Shown: in pieces, positions 60,183-64,000 of the stretch
How the letters are laid out: every line of letters begins with the position of its first letter
Numbering within the stretch: the first letter of the stretch is position 1
From: Rhodospirillales bacterium 70-18
Lineage (GTDB): Bacteria; Pseudomonadota; Alphaproteobacteria; Acetobacterales; Acetobacteraceae
DNA: 64,000 nucleotides
Direction: 5' to 3'
Assembly (NCBI GenBank): GCA_001899585.1
Contig: MKWE01000047.1
Span: forward strand, 124,001 to 188,000
Made by a program: the position numbers and the translations under genes
The notes under the pieces: generated by a model
What the model was told of the DNA's origin: nothing
Databases searched by the model: none
The model's input: the letters and a program-made list of their open reading frames with translations, nothing else

Positions 60183-61535
60183 TCAGCGCAGCAGCCGCAG
60201 CGCGCTCAGCGTCGCCGCCACCGCCGCGAAGCCGGCCGCCATCAGCATCACCGCATGCGCGCCCTGCGCCACGCCCCCCGCCTCGGTGAGGTGGAACAGA
60301 ACCGCCACCAGCGCCGCCCCCACCGTCTGGCCGAGCAGGCGCGAGGTGGAGAGCATGCCGCTGCCCGCCCCGCTGCGCTCGCGCGGCACGGCGCTCATCA
60401 GCTGCCGGTTGTTGGGCGACTGGAACAGCCCAAACCCCGCCCCGGTCAGCGCCATGCGCCAGGCGACGTTCCAGAACGCCGGCCCCTCCGGCAGCAGCGC
60501 GATCGCCAGCATGCCGGCCGCCATCATCGCCAGCCCCAGCCCGCCCAGCAGCCCGGCGGAGAACCGATCGGACAGCCGCCCCGCGAAGGGCGCCACCACC
60601 GCCACCGTCAGCGGCCAGGGTGTCATCAGCAGCCCGGTCTCGATGGCGCTGGCGCCGCCGGCCTGGAACAGGAAGGGCAGCGCCACATAGGCCGAGGTCT
60701 GGCCCACGAAGGAGCAGATGGAGGTGGCCACCGACAGCGCGAAGACCGGGTTGGCGAACAGGTCCACCGGCAGCATCGGCGCGTGCAGCGTGGCCTGGCG
60801 GCGCACGAACACCACGCCGACGCCCACCGCCGCCAGCATCAGCCCCACCGCCACCCCGCGCGGCTGGTCGCCGCCGAAACCGTCCAGCCCGGTGATGAAC
60901 AGCCCGAACGTGGCCGCGTTCAGCACCGCGCCCGGCAGGTCGAAGCGGTGGCGGGCCCGCGGCGAGCCCGGCAGCGCGCCGAACAGCGCCATCGCCAGCA
61001 GCCCGATCGGCACGTTGACGGCGAACAGCCACGGCCAGTCCGCCACCGAGAGGATCGCCGCCGCCACCGTCGGCCCCAGCGCCGAGGAGGTCGCCACGAT
61101 CAGCGCGTTCACCCCCATGCCGCGCCCCAGCATGGCATGCGGGAAGATGGTGCGGATCAGCGCGGTGTTGACGCTCATCAGCCCCGCCGCCCCCAGCCCC
61201 TGGAACACCCGCGCGAGCGTCAGCAGCGGCAGGCTGGGCGCCAGCGCGCAGGCCAGGGAGGCGGCGGTGAACATCACCAGCCCCCAGAAATACACCCGCC
61301 GGTAGCCCAGGATGTCGCCCAACGAGGAAAACGGCAGCAGCGTCACCGTCACCGCGATCTGGTAGGCGTTGACCACCCAGACCGAGGCGGCCGGCGTCAC
61401 CCCCAGGTCGTGGGCGATGCTCGGCAGGGCGATGTTGGGCAGGGCGCTGCCGAGTACCGAGACCGCGATGGCCAGCGCCAGGGTGAACAGCGCGCGGCGG
61501 CGCTGGGGCGGCGGCAGGCCGTCGGTCGGTTCCAT
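60183..61535 (-). CDS. MFS multidrug exporter, DHA2 (EmrB/QacA) family
   Basis: 450 residues, fourteen predicted helices. 'SVLGSALPNIALPSIAHDLG', 'WVVNAYQIAVTVTLLPF', 'SLGDILGYRRVYFWG' and 'ARVFQGLGAAGLMSVNTALI' are DHA2 motifs. Proton-driven export of drugs or toxic compounds is likely. Converges with the SDR gene. The upstream region has three copies of an ATGGTTATG-type element, but no regulator gene lies beside it. Confidence 0.9.
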   Translation of the reverse strand: MEPTDGLPPPQRRRALFTLALAIAVSVLGSALPNIALPSIAHDLGVTPAASVWVVNAYQIAVTVTLLPFSSLGDILGYRRVYFWGLVMFTAASLACALAPSLPLLTLARVFQGLGAAGLMSVNTALIRTIFPHAMLGRGMGVNALIVATSSALGPTVAAAILSVADWPWLFAVNVPIGLLAMALFGALPGSPRARHRFDLPGAVLNAATFGLFITGLDGFGGDQPRGVAVGLMLAAVGVGVVFVRRQATLHAPMLPVDLFANPVFALSVATSICSFVGQTSAYVALPFLFQAGGASAIETGLLMTPWPLTVAVVAPFAGRLSDRFSAGLLGGLGLAMMAAGMLAIALLPEGPAFWNVAWRMALTGAGFGLFQSPNNRQLMSAVPRERSGAGSGMLSTSRLLGQTVGAALVAVLFHLTEAGGVAQGAHAVMLMAAGFAAVAATLSALRLLR

Positions 61536-61605
61536 CGGTGGTGTCGCTCGCTCCCTCGCGGCGGGAGTGTCCGCTGGCGGAACGGTCCGCGCAAGGGGGC
61601 GCCGG

Positions 61606-61654
61606 ATGGTTATGCGCCATCATGGTTATGATGTATACCGATCCATAATCATGG
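61606..61654. promoter_or_regulatory. Candidate operator cluster upstream of the DHA2 exporter
   Basis: ATGGTTATG occurs at 61606-61614 and 61622-61630 (16-base spacing), and CCATAATCATGG at 61643-61654 is a 9-of-12 inverted match to TCATGGTTATGA at 61620-61631. It lies 70-120 bases before the exporter start on the minus strand. Symmetry and repetition suggest a TetR- or LysR-type regulator encoded elsewhere. Confidence 0.45.
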
Positions 61655-61754
61655 CCATGCTGTAACCGGATGGACATCTGTTTGTGCAATGACTGGCGGT
61701 TGGTGCCGCCTGGCCGTCATTCCGCGACCGTCCGCACCCTGGGGAGCCGCCCAC

Positions 61755-61922
61755 ATGCCGCACCGCCGCAGCCGGTTCGCGCTACTGACCGACCGCCGGG
61801 GCATCGCCGCGTCGGAATACGCCATCATCATCGGCTTCATCATAACCGCCGTCGCCGCCGCCTACCCGGTGTTCGGCGAGAGCCTGAACACCGCCATGGC
61901 GATCGTCGTCGCCCGCATGTAG
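61755..61922 (+). CDS. Flp/type IVb pilin-like small protein, orphan
   Basis: 55 residues. A short Arg-rich leader, then 'LLTDRRGIAASEYAIIIGFI' with the G/A-x5-E-Y motif that marks the prepilin cleavage zone and hydrophobic helix of Flp pilins, ending 'SLNTAMAIVVARM'. Mature form would be about 40 residues, slightly short. No tad/cpa secretion genes are in the window, so it would depend on an unlinked Tad system. ATG 61755; a longer in-frame start at 61689 adds non-pilin sequence. Confidence 0.72.
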   Translation: MPHRRSRFALLTDRRGIAASEYAIIIGFIITAVAAAYPVFGESLNTAMAIVVARM

Positions 61923-61985
61923 AACGGCGGCTTGACAGCGCAACGGTCGGGCGGGAGCCTCCGGCAGCATCAGGAGGAGCCGGCG

Positions 61986-63332
61986 ATGCCGACGCACACG
62001 GCCGATGACGGGCGCACAGGAGATGGGCGCACAGGAGACGGGCGCAACACCCACCCGGCCGAGGCGCTGCACTTCGACGAATCCCGCCGCCGCATCGCCG
62101 AGGCCGCCGCATACCTCGCCGGCGGGGTGTCCAGCAATTTCCGCCTCGGCATCTCGCCCACCCCCCTGGTGATCGAGCGCGGCGACGGCGCGCACCTGAT
62201 CGACGCCGACGGCAACCGGCTGATCGACTACTACCTGGGCATGGGCCCGATGATCCTGGGCCACACCCCGGCCGACGTGATCGCGGCGGTGCAACGGCAA
62301 CTGCCCAACGGCATCCTGTACGGCGGCCAGAGCGCGCTGGAGGCCGAGGCGGCGCGGCTGGTCTGCGAGATGGTGCCCTGCGCCGAGCGGATGCGCTTCG
62401 CCTCCTCGGGCAGCGAGGCGGTGCAGGCGGCGTTGCGCATCGCCCGCGCCGCCACCGGGCGGCGCGTGGTGGTGAAGTTCGCCGGCCACTACCATGGCTG
62501 GTTCGACAATATCCTCTGGTCCACCACCCCGCCGCCAGACGCCGCCGGCCCGGTGGCGGGCAGCCGCGGCCAGTTGCCGGATGCCGGGGCGGAGATCGAC
62601 GTGCTGCCCTGGAACGACCTGCCCGCCTTGCGCGAGCGGCTGGCCCGCGGCGACGTGGCGATGGTCATCATGGAAGCCGCGATGTGCAACCAGGGCAGCA
62701 TCTTCCCCCTGCCCGGCTATCTGGAGGGCGCGCGCGAGGCCTGCACCAAAGCCGGCAGCGTGCTGGTGTTCGACGAGGTGATCACCGGCTTCCGCGTCGG
62801 CCCGGGTGGCGCGCAGGCGCATTTCGGGGTGACACCCGACCTCGCCACCTTCGCCAAGGCGATCGCCAACGGCTTCCCGGTCGCCGCCATCGCCGGGCGG
62901 GCCGAACTGATGGACCAGCTCGCCCAGGGGGTGATGCATGGCGGCACCTATAACGGCCAGGCGGTCAGCATGGCGGCCACCGTGGCCACCCTGCGCCGGC
63001 TGCGCGACCCGGCCACCTTCGCCGGGCTTGAGGCGCGCGGCACCCGGCTGATGGAGGGCATGCGCCGGCACTTCGCCGAGGCCGGCATTCCGGCGGTGGT
63101 CGCCGGCTTCCCAACCATATTCCACGTGGCGCTGGGCATGGACCAGCCGGCGCGCGACTGGGCCGGCCTCGCCGGGTTCGACCGCCGGCGCTACGTCGCC
63201 TTCACCACCGCCCTGCTGCGCCACGGCGTGCGGGCGCTGGAGCGGGGGGCGTGGTTCCTCTCCACCGAGCATGACGAGGAGGTGGTGGACGCCACGCTGG
63301 CGGCGGTGGGCCGGGCGCTGCGGGAAATCTGA
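61986..63332 (+). CDS. Class III aminotransferase, glutamate-1-semialdehyde-aminomutase-like
   Basis: 448 residues. 'YLAGGVSSNFRLG', 'GAHLIDADGNRLIDYYLGMG', 'FASSGSEAVQAALRIARAA', 'VLVFDEVITGFR' (PLP Asp) and 'TFAKAIANGFPVAAIAG' (PLP Lys) are present. Moves or shifts an amino group; the true haem-pathway HemL normally carries a different context, so another amino or keto acid is likely. AGGAGG lies just before ATG 61986. The N-terminus contains a GDGRTGDGRT tandem encoded by a 15-bp duplication (62010-62039). Confidence 0.88.
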   Translation: MPTHTADDGRTGDGRTGDGRNTHPAEALHFDESRRRIAEAAAYLAGGVSSNFRLGISPTPLVIERGDGAHLIDADGNRLIDYYLGMGPMILGHTPADVIAAVQRQLPNGILYGGQSALEAEAARLVCEMVPCAERMRFASSGSEAVQAALRIARAATGRRVVVKFAGHYHGWFDNILWSTTPPPDAAGPVAGSRGQLPDAGAEIDVLPWNDLPALRERLARGDVAMVIMEAAMCNQGSIFPLPGYLEGAREACTKAGSVLVFDEVITGFRVGPGGAQAHFGVTPDLATFAKAIANGFPVAAIAGRAELMDQLAQGVMHGGTYNGQAVSMAATVATLRRLRDPATFAGLEARGTRLMEGMRRHFAEAGIPAVVAGFPTIFHVALGMDQPARDWAGLAGFDRRRYVAFTTALLRHGVRALERGAWFLSTEHDEEVVDATLAAVGRALREI

Positions 63333-63404
63333 CCCGGCGCCCGCGCCATGGTTGCCGTATGGGACGGATCAGCCAATATAGAAGGCTGTCATCGCCAGGA
63401 CCGC

Positions 63405-64000
63405 ATGCCCGATATGCCGACACCCGAATGGGACATCCCGCTGAACCTCCAGCCGGACCCCGACGATTACGATTTCGACCTGGAAGCCGCGCTGCGCGCG
63501 GTGGTGGGTGTGCGCACGCATGTCCCGGCCGACGCCTTCACCGCCGGCACCCTGGGCACCGAGCGCACCGGCAACGGCGTGGTGATCCGCGAGGACGGGC
63601 TGGTGCTGACCATCGGCTACCTGATCACCGAGGCCGAGCAGGTCTGGCTGATCACCCATGACGGCCGCGCCGTCGCCGGCCACGCCTTGGCGTTCGACCA
63701 GGCGAGCGGCTTCGGCCTGGTGCAGGCGCTGGGCCGGCTGGGCGTGCCGGCGCTGGAACTGGGCGACTCGGACGCGCTGGCGGTGGGGGCGGACGCCATC
63801 CTGGCGGCCGGCGGCGGGCGCCACCACGCCATCGAAACCCGGGTGGTCGGCCGGCAGGAATTCGCCGGCTACTGGGAATACCTGCTGGACAACGCCATCT
63901 TCACCGCCCCCGCCCACCCGTTCTGGAGCGGCTCGGCGCTGATCGGCAAGGACGGCCGGCTGATGGGCACCGGCTCGCTGATCCTGCAACAAGGCGACGG
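63405..64000 (+). CDS. Trypsin-like (S1C) serine peptidase homologue with broken triad, cut by window end
   Basis: The frame starts at ATG 63405 (alternative ATG 63414) and is still open at the last base; about 198 residues are visible. 'GTERTGNGVVIREDGLVLTI', 'WLITHDGRAVAGHALAFD' and 'FWSGSALIGKDGRLMGTGS' follow the DegP/HtrA-like fold. The nucleophile Ser is kept in WSGSAL (usual GNSGGPL), but the His of the usual LTNHHV reads TIGYLI and the Asp of the usual DLAVL reads GFGLV, so it is probably not a classical protease. Lies 72 bases after the aminotransferase. Confidence 0.72.
   Translation, partial: MPDMPTPEWDIPLNLQPDPDDYDFDLEAALRAVVGVRTHVPADAFTAGTLGTERTGNGVVIREDGLVLTIGYLITEAEQVWLITHDGRAVAGHALAFDQASGFGLVQALGRLGVPALELGDSDALAVGADAILAAGGGRHHAIETRVVGRQEFAGYWEYLLDNAIFTAPAHPFWSGSALIGKDGRLMGTGSLILQQGD

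Overview
The window is about 70% G+C, densely coded and without rRNA, tRNA, CRISPR or a recognisable transposase. Gene content suggests a metabolically versatile alphaproteobacterium, most likely Acetobacteraceae/Rhodospirillales. The evidence is a respiratory formate dehydrogenase with the DUF3305/DUF3306/DUF6352/DUF6505 helper set, TPR-glycosyltransferase fusions, a TAXI binding protein, M81 (MlrC) peptidases and many short-chain dehydrogenases. The lineage is an inference from gene content only.

Layout. 0-6.3 kb: the end of a His/Met/Gly-tailed protein, a giant duplicated TPR-glycosyltransferase, an atypical ureohydrolase with an SMP-30 lactonase, and a 41-residue peptide gene overlapping a GNAT acetyltransferase. 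6.3-17.3 kb: the formate dehydrogenase region. Its minus-strand genes run from a biotin/lipoate ligase-like protein through four DUF genes to a fused HTH-TorD protein, a small Tat protein and the alpha, beta and gamma subunits; a multi-cluster ferredoxin is divergent. 17.4-24.1 kb: amine oxidase, an acyl-CoA synthetase/thiolase/carboxymuconolactone-decarboxylase operon, an MFS exporter and an HpcH/HpaI aldolase. 24.2-34.0 kb: an eight-gene minus-strand operon (SelA-like enzyme, D-amino-acid deaminase, MlrC peptidase, complete peptide ABC transporter), bracketed by two copies of an AT-rich hairpin repeat.

34.0-44.3 kb: GMC oxidoreductase, divergent from an operon of a small-molecule kinase, an aberrant enolase and a 2-hydroxyacid dehydrogenase; then MFS, ABM and TfoX-like genes, and an SDR plus two acyl-CoA dehydrogenases. 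44.3-49.5 kb: a long Pro/Ala-rich protein with seven 21-residue repeats next to a TAXI binding protein, then a nitronate monooxygenase. 49.6-61.5 kb: SDRs, a second TPR-glycosyltransferase, a GntR regulator, a DUF6875 protein, a second MlrC, a penicillin-acylase homologue, an aldose epimerase, a XylB-like SDR and a DHA2 exporter. 61.7-64.0 kb: an orphan Flp-like pilin, a glutamate-semialdehyde-aminomutase-like aminotransferase and a trypsin-like protein cut by the window edge.

Two families of intergenic inverted repeats recur through the window: a G/A-rich 25-30 bp hairpin (four good copies and one decayed) and an AT-rich double hairpin (four copies). Most copies of both carry the same AAGGAAGG-type outer edge. 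The items most deserving a second look are these repeats, the HTH-TorD fusion with its adjacent perfect palindrome, the kinase-enolase-dehydrogenase operon and the 21-residue-repeat protein.
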